Shown here: positions 36,716-46,617 of the stretch, piece by piece | Layout of the letters: each line of letters starts with the position of its first letter | How positions within the stretch are numbered: the stretch's first letter is position 1 | Assembly: GCF_023115355.1 (NCBI RefSeq) | Contig: NZ_CP096023.1 | Coordinates: 1 to 64,000 of the forward strand | DNA: 64,000 bases | Source of the DNA: Halocatena salina | GTDB lineage: Archaea; Halobacteriota; Halobacteria; Halobacteriales; Haloarculaceae | Direction of reading: 5' to 3' | The notes under the pieces: model-generated | Seen by the model: the letters and a program-made list of their open reading frames with translations, nothing else | What the model was told of the DNA's origin: nothing | Databases searched by the model: none | Program-made: the position numbers and the translations under genes

Positions 36716-36724
36716 GTTTTATTC
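36716..36724 (+). promoter_or_regulatory. TATA-like box of the BREX operon
   Basis: AGTTTTATT lies about 30 bases before the ATG at 36754, the usual distance for a leaderless haloarchaeal transcript. A second AT-rich run (TTTATAATAATTTG at about 36646-36659) could serve the divergent addB-like gene. Assigned by eye. Confidence 0.4.
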
Positions 36725-36753
36725 ATTCTAGATTCCTTTCCAGTTCGTAGATC

Positions 36754-37722
36754 ATGAGTACGACGATGTCATATACGAAGCCGAGGGGCTGTTCACATAG
36801 GTGTGAAGTCAAGCATCGAGACAGTGGCGCGGGCCATTATCCCTATCACATAAGTGGCGTCGATGGTTCGATTCGTACTATGAGTCTTCGTACCGATGGA
36901 AACGGCACCTCTCTGCTGTCGCTTGATATGCGACCTTCACAAGAAGAGGTTTCTATGGATCTCACGAGATGTGGTCTCCTCATCGAGAGAGCAGAGACAC
37001 TCGCCCGTCTCTACGCGAATCATCGGGATTGGACGGTTGTCGAGGAGAAATGGCTCGACGAGCGATTCGACGAGCGCAGTACTCGGCGCAGCTCCAAAGG
37101 CATCTATCGCGTTCTCAGCTCGCGGTTCAAGACTGCCAGCGCGAATCTGCCCGCGATAGTCCGCCTTCCATCCATATTCGAGCAGTGTGAGACTGCACGT
37201 GACAAGGCACAGATTCTCTATCTCTATCTGCTGGAAGACGATCCGCTCGTGAAATACGCGGTCCATCAGTATGTTCAGCGGCTACAACGATCAGGCATCG
37301 ACGAACTCGATTTCGACCAAGACACTGTGGAACGCCTCCTAAGCGAATTTCACTACGCTGATGGAAGTGCATTCGAGTACGCGGAGTCGACGACACGTCG
37401 GTGGGGGGATGGACTCCGATCGGTGATGCGAGAGATCGGCGTTCTCGAGACCCAACAGTCGCTCACCGGGCAGCTTCCGAAGATCGGTACCATTCCACTG
37501 CTCGTCGCATCCGGCTATTCGTGGGAGAAAGCGGAGACAGATTGGCTTTCTCGGCCCGCCGGCTGGCTCTATCTCTTCCAGCCCGAACAGTCCTGGGACT
37601 CACTGGCCGAGCGTGTGAGCGACCATCCGAGTTGGGAGGCGAGCGGGATTCACGGGGAACTACGACTCCAACCGACCGAAGAAACGTACGGGTGGGCAGA
37701 ATCGATGGGGGGTGATGAATGA
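36754..37722 (+). CDS. brxA: BREX protein BrxA (DUF1819)
   Basis: The 322-residue frame contains the BrxA fold from about residue 66: LTRCGLLIERAETLARLYAN, then SSKGIYRVLSSRFKTASANL, then QILYLYLLEDDPLVKYAVHQ. BrxA is a small DNA-binding winged-helix protein of BREX. Family members are about 200 residues; this one is longer at both ends. The first 42 residues look less protein-like, so starts at 36880 (MSLRTDGNG) or 36955 (MDLTRCG) are possible; 36754 is kept because a TATA-like box sits 30 bases before it. The stop overlaps brxC1 by four bases. Confidence 0.85.
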   Translation: MSTTMSYTKPRGCSHRCEVKHRDSGAGHYPYHISGVDGSIRTMSLRTDGNGTSLLSLDMRPSQEEVSMDLTRCGLLIERAETLARLYANHRDWTVVEEKWLDERFDERSTRRSSKGIYRVLSSRFKTASANLPAIVRLPSIFEQCETARDKAQILYLYLLEDDPLVKYAVHQYVQRLQRSGIDELDFDQDTVERLLSEFHYADGSAFEYAESTTRRWGDGLRSVMREIGVLETQQSLTGQLPKIGTIPLLVASGYSWEKAETDWLSRPAGWLYLFQPEQSWDSLAERVSDHPSWEASGIHGELRLQPTEETYGWAESMGGDE

Positions 37723-40700
37723 CTCGCGAAGAGTGGTTCACTGCCAATGTCGGCGCAGATTTCGAGGAGTCCGTCCGCATCGATCGCCAGGACGACGGAC
37801 GCGATCATCGACTGGCGTCTATCGACACCTACCACGTCACCGACGAAGCCGAGAACTTCATGCACGACTTCTTCGCGCGGCTGCTTGGCCGTTCAGAGGA
37901 CATGCGTTCCGGCGCCAATTACTGGCTCTACGGCTACTATGGAAGCGGGAAGAGCCACCTTCTTAGTGTCCTTCGTGGTTTGATGGACAGCGAGTGGCTC
38001 TCCCAGCGAGATACCACCTGGGCACAGCTAACCGATGGGCGGGAGTTGCCGTCACTGAAAACGACGTGGGAGTCGATCCACAACGAGTACGAGGTCATTC
38101 CGATCTCGGTGAATCTCCTCACGTATCAGGGCCAGAAAGAGCGGAGCTTCAGCGAGATCGTTCTTCGATCCGCACATACGACCGAACGACTCACTGGCGT
38201 TGAAGGCGGCTTCTCTTCACAGCTCGACGTTGCGTACTTCGAGGACTGGTATCGCACGACCGATGCATGGCCCGAGCGGACGACACGTGCCCGGTCGGCA
38301 CTCGAAGGCACCGTCGACGATCCCACCACGTACGACTGGGAGAAGATCCAGCAGTACAACGCTCTCGCCAAAGTGGTGTTGCCGGAGCTTTTCGAGGAAC
38401 AGACTGGGACATCCGACGGATTGGCCGATCTGAGGCCATCTGACCTCGATCCTGAGGCGATGGTTACACGGCTCGAGGCGTTACGAAACCAACGCGAGGA
38501 GGACCTCGACCGTCCGGTTAAACTCATCTTGTTACTGGACGAAGTGAGTCTCTTCATTGGAACTGACTTCGACCGTCTCACTGAACTGCAAACGCTCGCC
38601 GAGAGTGTCGACGAAATCGGCGACGGGAATATCCAGTTAGTGGCCACCGCACAGGCTAAAATCGAGGATGTCCAGCCCCAATTCGCGGCTCGGGGGGCCG
38701 ACTTCAGCATCGTCAAGGATCGCTTTCCCCACCGATTCGGCCTCCCGAGCAGACACGTCGGGGAGATCTCTACCCAGCGCTTGTTGCAGAAGACGGCGTC
38801 CGGCAGACGAGAGGTGGAACGCGTTCTCGCACACACGAGCAACGATCCCGAGACGCTGCTCGTATATTCGGAAATCGAAGGCAATACCGAACCACAACTC
38901 GACGCCATTGATCACGAGCGTCTCATCGACTTCTATCCGTTTCTCCCCTATCAACCGTCGCTGTTCCTCGAGATCCTCTCGAACCTTCGGCAAGAAGCAC
39001 GTGATCCAGCCAAGTCGATCTTCTCTGGGACGGCCCGAGCGATTCTCGCGCTCGTCCATGGGCTGTTACAGGAATGGGCCGACGATGGTGAGGAGACGCA
39101 CGTCATCTCGCTGGTCGACTTTTACGATCTCATCGAGCCTGAACTCGATGATATCACACCGCGGGATGTGGAAGTCATCGACGAGATCGAGGAGCAGCAC
39201 GAAGCGGGACAGGTAGAGCACATCGATGTCGACGTCGCAAAGGCAGTGTTGCTGCTTCAGCACGTCCCCGAGACGATCCCGATGTCGGAGCGCAATCTTG
39301 CTGTTGCCGTATTAAGCGACCTCAACGGTCCGACACAATTCCAGATGGAAAACCGGGTCGAGGAATCGCTCCAGCGACTTCGGAAGTTCATTCGCCCGAC
39401 GCACGACGAAGTCGGACCGAAGTACGAATTTGCCACCCAGGAAGAGCGGGAAATCATCGAGGCGGCGGAAACGAATCTCGACGCCCCGGACTGGGATGCT
39501 ATTATCGAGGCCGTCGACCGCCATCTCTGGGCAGACATCGTTCGTGATCTCTCGCTCCCGTCATCGGCAGAGTACGGCGACACTAGTGAACAATATCCCG
39601 TCCGCTATGAGTTCACCGTCGATGGCATTGCTCTCAATACGACAGTCGACGCAGAGGACGCGCTCGATGTCGAGGTGGCCATCGAGGGACTGGCACTGGA
39701 GGCAACAGAGGCCGACTACGATGGAAATCCGCTTGAATGGACTGTCGGTGGAAACGGGATGAACGACCTCCGCGACACTCTCATCGAGTGGTGGTCGCTC
39801 AGAACCGCCGTCGGCGACCACACTCTTCCACAGTCAATAGAGCGCGATCTCTCGGATCGAGCAACCCGCGTGCGGAGCAAGGTCGTCGAGGCGCTCAAGA
39901 GTGGCACGTTCACCGTCAAGGATCGAACGGACATCCGCGGCCTGACTTCGGCAGTTGACACATTCGTTGCGGTACGCTATCCCGACGACTTCCACCCGAC
40001 GATGCTGCAGGTCGGTGAAGAACACCTTCGGGAGCTTCAGAGTCTCACAGCGCAAGACCTGCTCCCCACCTGGGCGCAGCAGATCGAGGTCGCCACCGAG
40101 GATCCAGGAACACACGGCGGTTCGATTCAGAACAACGTTCGAGCGTTCACGGGCAGACAACTGAAACGGAGTGATGGGAGCCTTGCGATGGCGACGATTC
40201 TCGATGGAATCATCGCCGAGAAGCCGATCTACGAGGAGGCACAACCCGCATTGTGCGCCATCATCTGGGGGCTCTGCCGCAAGGGTGACTTCCTCCCGGT
40301 GGACGAAACGGGCGACTCTCTTGAATTAGATACCGTCCTCGATCTGGGCAGCTTGACAACAACGCGCCTCAAGATAGCCGAGGGAACTGGTGTTCGCGAA
40401 GCGCTCGAAGACGGTGGATTCCTCGAATCCACGGAAACGGTTCCCGACGGCATCGTTCGGGTACAGAACGCCAACGAATCGCTCGCCGGGCGACTCGGCA
40501 GTCTCATCGAGGATGTTAAGTTGGTCGCACAAAGCGATATCCAGACACGGATCGTCTGTGACCTGCTTGACTCGTTCGTCGATGCTCTCGAGAACCAGAA
40601 GCAGAAGGCCGTCGAGCGACACGAGGCTGTAAAGTCCGGCGACACCGACTGGCGGCGGACAGTCGAGGACACCAACGATGCTGAAGAATGGTACGAGGAT

Positions 40701-41396
40701 GTCACGGAAGTGTGGAGCCTGCGTCGCTCCGCTCTGACGCAACTTGACGCTCAGTTCGTGCTGGCACAGCAGTCCTTCGACTGGCTGACTGACGACTGTG
40801 AAACGGCCAGTCAGCAGCTCCACGAAAGGATCGACGACTACGGCGGCAAGTGGTGGACGCACGACGGCTGGGATCGGTTCAACGACACCAGAACCGTCTC
40901 GCCACCCTTGGACGACGCTATCGAGGATGCATGGGCCACCTATCGGCAATCAACCGGCTTGGATGAACTCGTCGCCGAGTTCGAGGAGCACCCGTGGATC
41001 CAACCAGCGAGCGACTTCACGTCGGCCGTCCGACCCGCGTTCGAGAGTGAATATATCATGCAGCTCCGGCGAGCCGCCGCGTGGTACGACGATGTCTCTG
41101 GGGTCGTGACCACCGTCGTTGGAGGGACGACGAGTACGGAGACCGACGACTTCATTCGAGCGGTGAACACGCTACTCGACACTGAACCCCTTCGTGTCAC
41201 CGCCGGCGAAGTGACCGAGTTACAGGCGACATTTGACGAGCTCAAGAGTATCGTCGGCGATCGATCCCCGTCCGACGTCACGGCGATCGGCGTCGTTCCA
41301 TCGGATCACGAATCACTCGATAGCGAACTTGAGCGGCTTGCGGGACGGTACGATCTCAGTATCGAGCGGACGGAAACGGGGGTGATCGTTCGATGA
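37719..41396 (+). CDS. brxC: BREX protein BrxC, first copy (large P-loop ATPase)
   Basis: A 1225-residue ATPase of the BrxC/PglY group. The P-loop YYGSGKSHLLS lies at about residues 73-83, and a Walker B-like LILLLDEVSLFIG follows near 270. The rest is helical with no further recognised domain. BrxC is essential in BREX and forms large ATP-dependent assemblies. It is tied to brxA upstream and brxB downstream by four-base ATGA overlaps. A second, different BrxC follows, so the locus has the duplicated form known in the archaeal BREX type. Confidence 0.9.
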   Translation: MTREEWFTANVGADFEESVRIDRQDDGRDHRLASIDTYHVTDEAENFMHDFFARLLGRSEDMRSGANYWLYGYYGSGKSHLLSVLRGLMDSEWLSQRDTTWAQLTDGRELPSLKTTWESIHNEYEVIPISVNLLTYQGQKERSFSEIVLRSAHTTERLTGVEGGFSSQLDVAYFEDWYRTTDAWPERTTRARSALEGTVDDPTTYDWEKIQQYNALAKVVLPELFEEQTGTSDGLADLRPSDLDPEAMVTRLEALRNQREEDLDRPVKLILLLDEVSLFIGTDFDRLTELQTLAESVDEIGDGNIQLVATAQAKIEDVQPQFAARGADFSIVKDRFPHRFGLPSRHVGEISTQRLLQKTASGRREVERVLAHTSNDPETLLVYSEIEGNTEPQLDAIDHERLIDFYPFLPYQPSLFLEILSNLRQEARDPAKSIFSGTARAILALVHGLLQEWADDGEETHVISLVDFYDLIEPELDDITPRDVEVIDEIEEQHEAGQVEHIDVDVAKAVLLLQHVPETIPMSERNLAVAVLSDLNGPTQFQMENRVEESLQRLRKFIRPTHDEVGPKYEFATQEEREIIEAAETNLDAPDWDAIIEAVDRHLWADIVRDLSLPSSAEYGDTSEQYPVRYEFTVDGIALNTTVDAEDALDVEVAIEGLALEATEADYDGNPLEWTVGGNGMNDLRDTLIEWWSLRTAVGDHTLPQSIERDLSDRATRVRSKVVEALKSGTFTVKDRTDIRGLTSAVDTFVAVRYPDDFHPTMLQVGEEHLRELQSLTAQDLLPTWAQQIEVATEDPGTHGGSIQNNVRAFTGRQLKRSDGSLAMATILDGIIAEKPIYEEAQPALCAIIWGLCRKGDFLPVDETGDSLELDTVLDLGSLTTTRLKIAEGTGVREALEDGGFLESTETVPDGIVRVQNANESLAGRLGSLIEDVKLVAQSDIQTRIVCDLLDSFVDALENQKQKAVERHEAVKSGDTDWRRTVEDTNDAEEWYEDVTEVWSLRRSALTQLDAQFVLAQQSFDWLTDDCETASQQLHERIDDYGGKWWTHDGWDRFNDTRTVSPPLDDAIEDAWATYRQSTGLDELVAEFEEHPWIQPASDFTSAVRPAFESEYIMQLRRAAAWYDDVSGVVTTVVGGTTSTETDDFIRAVNTLLDTEPLRVTAGEVTELQATFDELKSIVGDRSPSDVTAIGVVPSDHESLDSELERLAGRYDLSIERTETGVIVR

Positions 41397-41974
41397 CGAG
41401 TAATCGACCCCTCCACGACTTCATTGAGCGACTCGCCGACTTCGCGGACGGGCGTCGCGGCATTCGGAATCCGTTCGTGATCGTGCCCGTTCAGCCGACG
41501 TACGAACGACGTGTCGCCGATCGGCTCACCGCGTGGGCAAGGAATCCCCACGAAACGGAGGGCTTCCCAGAGGACGGAACTGTGCAAGTCCTCCAGCTCG
41601 ATAAACTGTTCATCCAAACCAACGTGTTCGACCTCGCGGTCGATCTCGGTGAGCAGGCCGACCCGGCGACGATCACGGACACGATGCAAGACCGGCTCGC
41701 CAAAGAACTCATCACGGACATGACCGAAGAGATCGATGCTCCAGATCACCAACGACATGTAGTGATCCTAACCCACCTCGGAAGCCTCTACCCGTTCACA
41801 CGGGCTTCAGAACTCCTCGACGAACTCGACCGTCGTAACGTCCAATCGACGATCGGCATTCCCTTCCCAGGTGACATCGTCGGTGGAAAGTTGAACTTCT
41901 TCAGCAAGGAATCGCGCAACTACTACCCGGCACATCAGATCGACGGACGGATCGAAGGGGTGCATCTCCAATGA
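41393..41974 (+). CDS. brxB: BREX protein BrxB (DUF1788)
   Basis: A 193-residue BrxB protein of normal length. Typical stretches are RNPFVIVPVQPTYERRVADR near the start, HVVILTHLGSLYPFTRASEL in the middle, and FPGDIVGGKLNFFSKESRNYY-like sequence near the end (IPFPGDIVGGKLNFF). BrxB is required for BREX, but its activity is not known; it is thought to bridge other Brx proteins. Four-base overlaps join it to both brxC genes. Confidence 0.92.
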   Translation: MTSNRPLHDFIERLADFADGRRGIRNPFVIVPVQPTYERRVADRLTAWARNPHETEGFPEDGTVQVLQLDKLFIQTNVFDLAVDLGEQADPATITDTMQDRLAKELITDMTEEIDAPDHQRHVVILTHLGSLYPFTRASELLDELDRRNVQSTIGIPFPGDIVGGKLNFFSKESRNYYPAHQIDGRIEGVHLQ

Positions 41975-44900
41975 GTGACACACAGATCCACGATATTTTC
42001 CACCAGTCACCGACTCGTGAGCTCAAGGAAGTCCAGAAGGTTAACGCCAGAGAGCGGGCCGAGAACGATATCCGTGAGTTCTACGAGACCGACAGTGCCC
42101 GGAACGTCCTCACCACGCTCGGGACCCTTATCGACAAGTATCCGCACGAAGAGTCGCGGTTCCTCTACATTTCGGCGACCTTCGGGTCGGGCAAGACACA
42201 CCTGCTGAAGCTCGCAGGCTTCGCCGCCGACACTGAATCGGAGTATGCGGATCTCGGAGAGGAACTGTCAAACCGATGGGCGGGCTTTCGGTCGTTCCGT
42301 CAACACATTGTTGACTCCCACGTCGACCGCCTGAAGCCGGTGTTCCTCAATCTCCTCAACCGTGACGCGTCACAAGAGCCGCCACTTCCATACCTCATCT
42401 ACGAGGCGGTCGGGCGGGAACTCGGCTATCCGACCGATCCAAACTGGCTGCTGGAGTGGGCGTGGCAACTCGACATGAACCACGGCGATTACTGGACGCA
42501 GCTGCAGGAAATCGAGCATGATGGAAAGACGTTCGACGAGGTATACGAAGAACGGGCATCGCTGCGGAGCTGGCTCTACGAAGCCGTTCCGATGCTCGAT
42601 GACTCGCCGTTTGGCTCCTCTGAAGAGGTGAAACACTCCATTGACACGGCTATCGCGGAGGTTGCTCCCGACGAGTTTGATCCGGACGAACTCGTTGCCC
42701 GGATCGAAGAGGCCCAAGACGACCTGAGCACCCCTGATACGAAGACGGAATTACTGATCGGCCTCGACGAGGTGGCGTTATTCATCGGCGATGGTCGGAA
42801 CCGCTACGGGGAGTTCCAAGAGACGATGGAGGCGCTGACGAAGCTGGGCATCGGGCCAAATCCCCCGATCGTCGGAACAGGGCAATACCCGATCAAAAAG
42901 ATCCATGGCGAGTTTGAGGATACTGATGTCACCAACCAGCCGTGGTACGGAGAACAGGAACAGCTTGAAGGAGCCGACACGGAGATTATCGTCCGCAAAC
43001 GCTGGCTGCAGAAGGACGACACCGGTCAGCAAACTGTCGCGTCGACCATCGATGACGCGCCCGACCTGACGCTTGACTCATATGAAGCCATCGCCAGCAC
43101 TGATCCCAACCCGATCGAATCGTACCCATTCCGTGAGTACGATCTTGGCTTGTTGCGCACAGTAATCCAGCAGTTGATGCCGGGCGGCCACATGACTAAA
43201 GAGGAGTACGTACAGGGGCGGACCTTGCTCATCCTCGTCCGATCGCTGTTCACTCGGTTCGAATGGGGGGACAAGTCCGTCGGTGCGTTCGTCACATGGG
43301 ACGAACTATACGATTTGCTGGTCGCAGAGACGACCTACGTACCACTGTGGGTGCGGGAGATGATCGACAATAAGCTCATTCCATCCGCCGGCGGCGATGA
43401 CGATGCGCTCTCGGTGCGGGTCGCAAAGGCGCTCTACCTCCTGAATCAGGTGCGGGCGGACGTACCTTCGACGCCGAAGAACCTCGCTCGGCTGATGGTT
43501 GGATCGATAGATGCGTCCTTGGAATCGACGCTCGATGACGTCGAGACGGCGTTGGCCGAACTCGTCGAGGACAGGAAGGTATTGACCGAGACAAATGATC
43601 GTGGCGACGAGGAGTACTTGCTAGTCTCCGAACAGCAGGAAGACATTCTGACGCGAGCGAAGACGCATGCCCATGAAATTCAATCACATCGGGTCTCGGC
43701 CAAACTAGAGACATACTTACAGGACGGAAGCGCTCACTTGCTCTCGGAGGGAAGCAGACATGAGGTGGACGTCGCTGGCGAGCGTAGCGTCCCCCTCCGA
43801 TTCGAATACTCTGTGCTCGAGCAAATCGAGCGGGCACCCACACCGGAGTTCGATGCCGTTCAAGTGCGACTCGTTGCACACTATCCCGACACACTGTCTG
43901 AACAAGTCGACACGTGGCAGTCAGCTAATCAGGGACGTGATGGGGGTGAACACGTCCTTATTGCCGTACCGATTCCTAAGCCGATGGAGGAACGGCTACA
44001 GGAAGTCATGGGGATGCAGGAAGTGCTCTCCAAGGAGTCAGAGACGTACCCGGACTTGCAAGCTGACAATCGTGCCGACCAACGGGCGCTCGAATCGGCG
44101 GTGCGCGAGCAACTCGATGCGGCCGATGTCTATGTGTTGACTGGCAGTTCGCGAGGCCGCTACGAGACTGTGTTCGAGCAGGTTGTGACGGAGCAGGTGC
44201 GATCGGTGTTCGGCCTAACGCGACACGTTTTGACGAACGGAATCACGGAGGTCGACGACGCAGAACAAATGGCGCAGTTCTTCCGTGGGGTCGGCGACTG
44301 GCCCCTGTCGAACGAGGATGCCATCACACTCGGCGTCGACACGGAGCGAGGCGAACTCGCTGACGGCTGGTGTCGGAATTTCCTTGACGAGTACGAGGCT
44401 CAGCAATCGGTGCGTGGCGAGGATCTCCTCGCGGAGACGGTCCAACGCGGCGGCACATACCGCGGGACGCCCCGGGAATCGATCTCGGCACTGCTGATCA
44501 CGCTTGCCGCAGCCAACGACATCGCGCTTCGGCGCAACGACGAGTATATTACCGATCCGGCAGCAATCGGCCGCGCGGTCAGAAACAAGACGAATCTGGC
44601 CGATGTACAGGTTCGGTTCGAGTCAGTCGGCGACCCCGAACAGATTCGACGCATCACGGAAGCGATCATCGGCGACCCTGTCTCCGGACGTGATCCGGAT
44701 GCGTGGCTCTCGGAGTTGGAAGCGTGGGTCGACGAGAACAGCGTGCTGGTGAAACGCATTCTTCGCGACGTTAGCAGGGCATTCGGTGATAGCGCCACGC
44801 TTGATGATGTAGCGGAGGCACTTGATCCGGCGCTCGGTGGCGGGTCGCTTGAAACGGATGACTTCGCAACTGACGAGATCGAGACACAGGCCAACCGGTT

Positions 44901-45807
44901 CGATCGTGCTAAAGGGCTCTTCCAGACAGTAGAGGACGGAGAGACGCTCTGGGAACGCTTCACCGACCAGGCGAGCGAAATGCAGCGGCTGCATCCCGGC
45001 GCAACCGTCACGGCTGAGATGCAGAGGATCGTTGATGGCGACGACATTCCCGCCGTCGACCGACTGCGAGCAGTACTCGATGATGCCGAGACACACAAGC
45101 GACAGGTCGTCCACGAGCAGTATGAACGCATTACTGGCGAGACGCCAGCGGACGATGAGCCGAACAGCATCGTCTCCAGCCTCACCACGTGGCTCTACGC
45201 TCACGATGGAACGAGCAAGGAGACAGCCGACCGCGTCGTTGTCGAGTTCGAGGGAGTGACCATCGACGACCTGTACGACCTCTTCGAGCAAGCGTGGAAC
45301 GGCGATACGTTTTCCGAGGCAGCCCTCGTCGATCCATCGGTCATCCAACAAGCGAAGCGATACGCGAGAGCGCGCCGACTCCTCGATAACGCAGGGCAGG
45401 GTGTGAGTCTCTGGTCACAGCTCCGAGACGCGTCGAGGCGGCTTGAAACCGAGTACCCGAACCATCCGATAACGAACGACGTGACGGGAATGCTCGATCA
45501 GTCACAGCCACCGACCGTTGAGGAGGTGAAACGGCTTCTCGACGAAACTGAGAATCCATTTGAGCTCAACGAGCGACTGGCAGAACTCGCCACGGAACTA
45601 CAGGCCGAGTATCCTGACCACGAAACGACGGCAGCGGTTGTCGATGCCATCGAACGAAGTAGTCCTCCGAGTAACGAACGTGTGAGCGAATTAATCGAGG
45701 AGGGCAACCGATTACGCGAAGGGGTGGACGAGCAGCTGCGACGGATACAGGAAACAATAGACGATCTCGAGAGCGGTTCCGTTGTCCTCGTTGAATCGCC
45801 TGAATAG
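41971..45807 (+). CDS. brxC: BREX protein BrxC, second copy (large P-loop ATPase)
   Basis: A 1278-residue ATPase. The P-loop TFGSGKTHLLK lies at about residues 70-80 and the Walker B-like LLIGLDEVALFIG near 260. The last 300 residues contain repeated charged segments such as ARRLLDNAGQGVSLWSQLRD and AKGLFQTVEDGETLWERF, which look like two copies of one helical unit. It differs clearly from the first BrxC and is nearer the PglY style. It overlaps brxB by four bases. The operon pauses after it with a 73-base gap. Confidence 0.88.
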   Translation: MSDTQIHDIFHQSPTRELKEVQKVNARERAENDIREFYETDSARNVLTTLGTLIDKYPHEESRFLYISATFGSGKTHLLKLAGFAADTESEYADLGEELSNRWAGFRSFRQHIVDSHVDRLKPVFLNLLNRDASQEPPLPYLIYEAVGRELGYPTDPNWLLEWAWQLDMNHGDYWTQLQEIEHDGKTFDEVYEERASLRSWLYEAVPMLDDSPFGSSEEVKHSIDTAIAEVAPDEFDPDELVARIEEAQDDLSTPDTKTELLIGLDEVALFIGDGRNRYGEFQETMEALTKLGIGPNPPIVGTGQYPIKKIHGEFEDTDVTNQPWYGEQEQLEGADTEIIVRKRWLQKDDTGQQTVASTIDDAPDLTLDSYEAIASTDPNPIESYPFREYDLGLLRTVIQQLMPGGHMTKEEYVQGRTLLILVRSLFTRFEWGDKSVGAFVTWDELYDLLVAETTYVPLWVREMIDNKLIPSAGGDDDALSVRVAKALYLLNQVRADVPSTPKNLARLMVGSIDASLESTLDDVETALAELVEDRKVLTETNDRGDEEYLLVSEQQEDILTRAKTHAHEIQSHRVSAKLETYLQDGSAHLLSEGSRHEVDVAGERSVPLRFEYSVLEQIERAPTPEFDAVQVRLVAHYPDTLSEQVDTWQSANQGRDGGEHVLIAVPIPKPMEERLQEVMGMQEVLSKESETYPDLQADNRADQRALESAVREQLDAADVYVLTGSSRGRYETVFEQVVTEQVRSVFGLTRHVLTNGITEVDDAEQMAQFFRGVGDWPLSNEDAITLGVDTERGELADGWCRNFLDEYEAQQSVRGEDLLAETVQRGGTYRGTPRESISALLITLAAANDIALRRNDEYITDPAAIGRAVRNKTNLADVQVRFESVGDPEQIRRITEAIIGDPVSGRDPDAWLSELEAWVDENSVLVKRILRDVSRAFGDSATLDDVAEALDPALGGGSLETDDFATDEIETQANRFDRAKGLFQTVEDGETLWERFTDQASEMQRLHPGATVTAEMQRIVDGDDIPAVDRLRAVLDDAETHKRQVVHEQYERITGETPADDEPNSIVSSLTTWLYAHDGTSKETADRVVVEFEGVTIDDLYDLFEQAWNGDTFSEAALVDPSVIQQAKRYARARRLLDNAGQGVSLWSQLRDASRRLETEYPNHPITNDVTGMLDQSQPPTVEEVKRLLDETENPFELNERLAELATELQAEYPDHETTAAVVDAIERSSPPSNERVSELIEEGNRLREGVDEQLRRIQETIDDLESGSVVLVESPE

Positions 45808-45851
45808 CGGAGCTTCGTTGTGGAAGTACGATCCTACTGATTTGTTGAACA

Positions 45852-45860
45852 TTTTTATTG
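45852..45860 (+). promoter_or_regulatory. TATA-like box before the PD-(D/E)XK gene
   Basis: TTTTTATTG lies about 25 bases before the ATG at 45881. It suggests a separate promoter for the gene in the middle of the BREX set. Confidence 0.35.
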
Positions 45861-45880
45861 TCTGTATGTCTGTCTTCAGT

Positions 45881-46525
45881 ATGGTCGATATCGAATGGGC
45901 ACTGAAACAGCTTGATCAGGTCTACCACTCAGAGGATCATTTTAAGCTCTCTCTCGCTGCCGAACTCGCGCAGATGTACGGTGACGAGCGCGTTCGATTG
46001 GAGTGGAAGCCAGAGACACAAGCACAGGTCGACATCGGGATCCGTCGTGAAGACGTGACGATTCCAGTCGAACTCAAGTACAAAACAGACGGAGCAACCG
46101 TTGAAGACGATACCTTTGACGAATCGTTCGAACTCGCTTCACAAGGGGCTCAGTCAGACGCCCACTATCGAATTTTCAGGGATATCCGACGAATCGAGGA
46201 GATTGTCACCGAGCAAGGTCGGTACGGGTATGTTGTGTTACTAACTAACGACGCGAATTACTGGTCACCGCCAACGCACACCTCAGAGTCACTCCACGAT
46301 GCGTTTCGGATTCACGAAGGACGGACTGTGGAGGGACCGCTAGCGTGGCGAGAAATCAGAGGGTGGATTCGAAATCAAGGTATGTCCGATCCGATCGACC
46401 TGAAGGGACGATACCAGATGGAGTGGTCAGGCTACAGTTATCGAGACGAGATCCGTGTGTCAGACAACTCGGCGTTTCGGTCTCTCGTTCTCCGTGCCGA
46501 CGTGGCAGATTTGGATGATGACTAG
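45881..46525 (+). CDS. PD-(D/E)XK nuclease-like protein inside the BREX locus
   Basis: A 214-residue protein with a nuclease-like core: helix LAAELAQMYG with E28, then QAQVDIGIRRED with D51 and IPVELKYKTD with E64 and K66, the classic D...ExK triad. The second half (IRRIEEIVTEQGRYGYVVLL, WREIRGWI) continues the fold. No named BREX component matches. The frame opens at 45782, but MVDIEWALKQLDQVYH at 45881 is preceded by a TATA-like box. It may be a cargo nuclease, a restriction arm added to the PglX marking system, or an inactive structural protein. Confidence 0.75.
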   Translation: MVDIEWALKQLDQVYHSEDHFKLSLAAELAQMYGDERVRLEWKPETQAQVDIGIRREDVTIPVELKYKTDGATVEDDTFDESFELASQGAQSDAHYRIFRDIRRIEEIVTEQGRYGYVVLLTNDANYWSPPTHTSESLHDAFRIHEGRTVEGPLAWREIRGWIRNQGMSDPIDLKGRYQMEWSGYSYRDEIRVSDNSAFRSLVLRADVADLDDD

Positions 46526-46617
46526 AGAACAACTCTGTGTTCGTGACTATCTCCGCCTCCGTATGAACAATTTCAAGACACCTCACTGATTCTGTTTGAA
46601 ACATCAACTAGCTCTCT

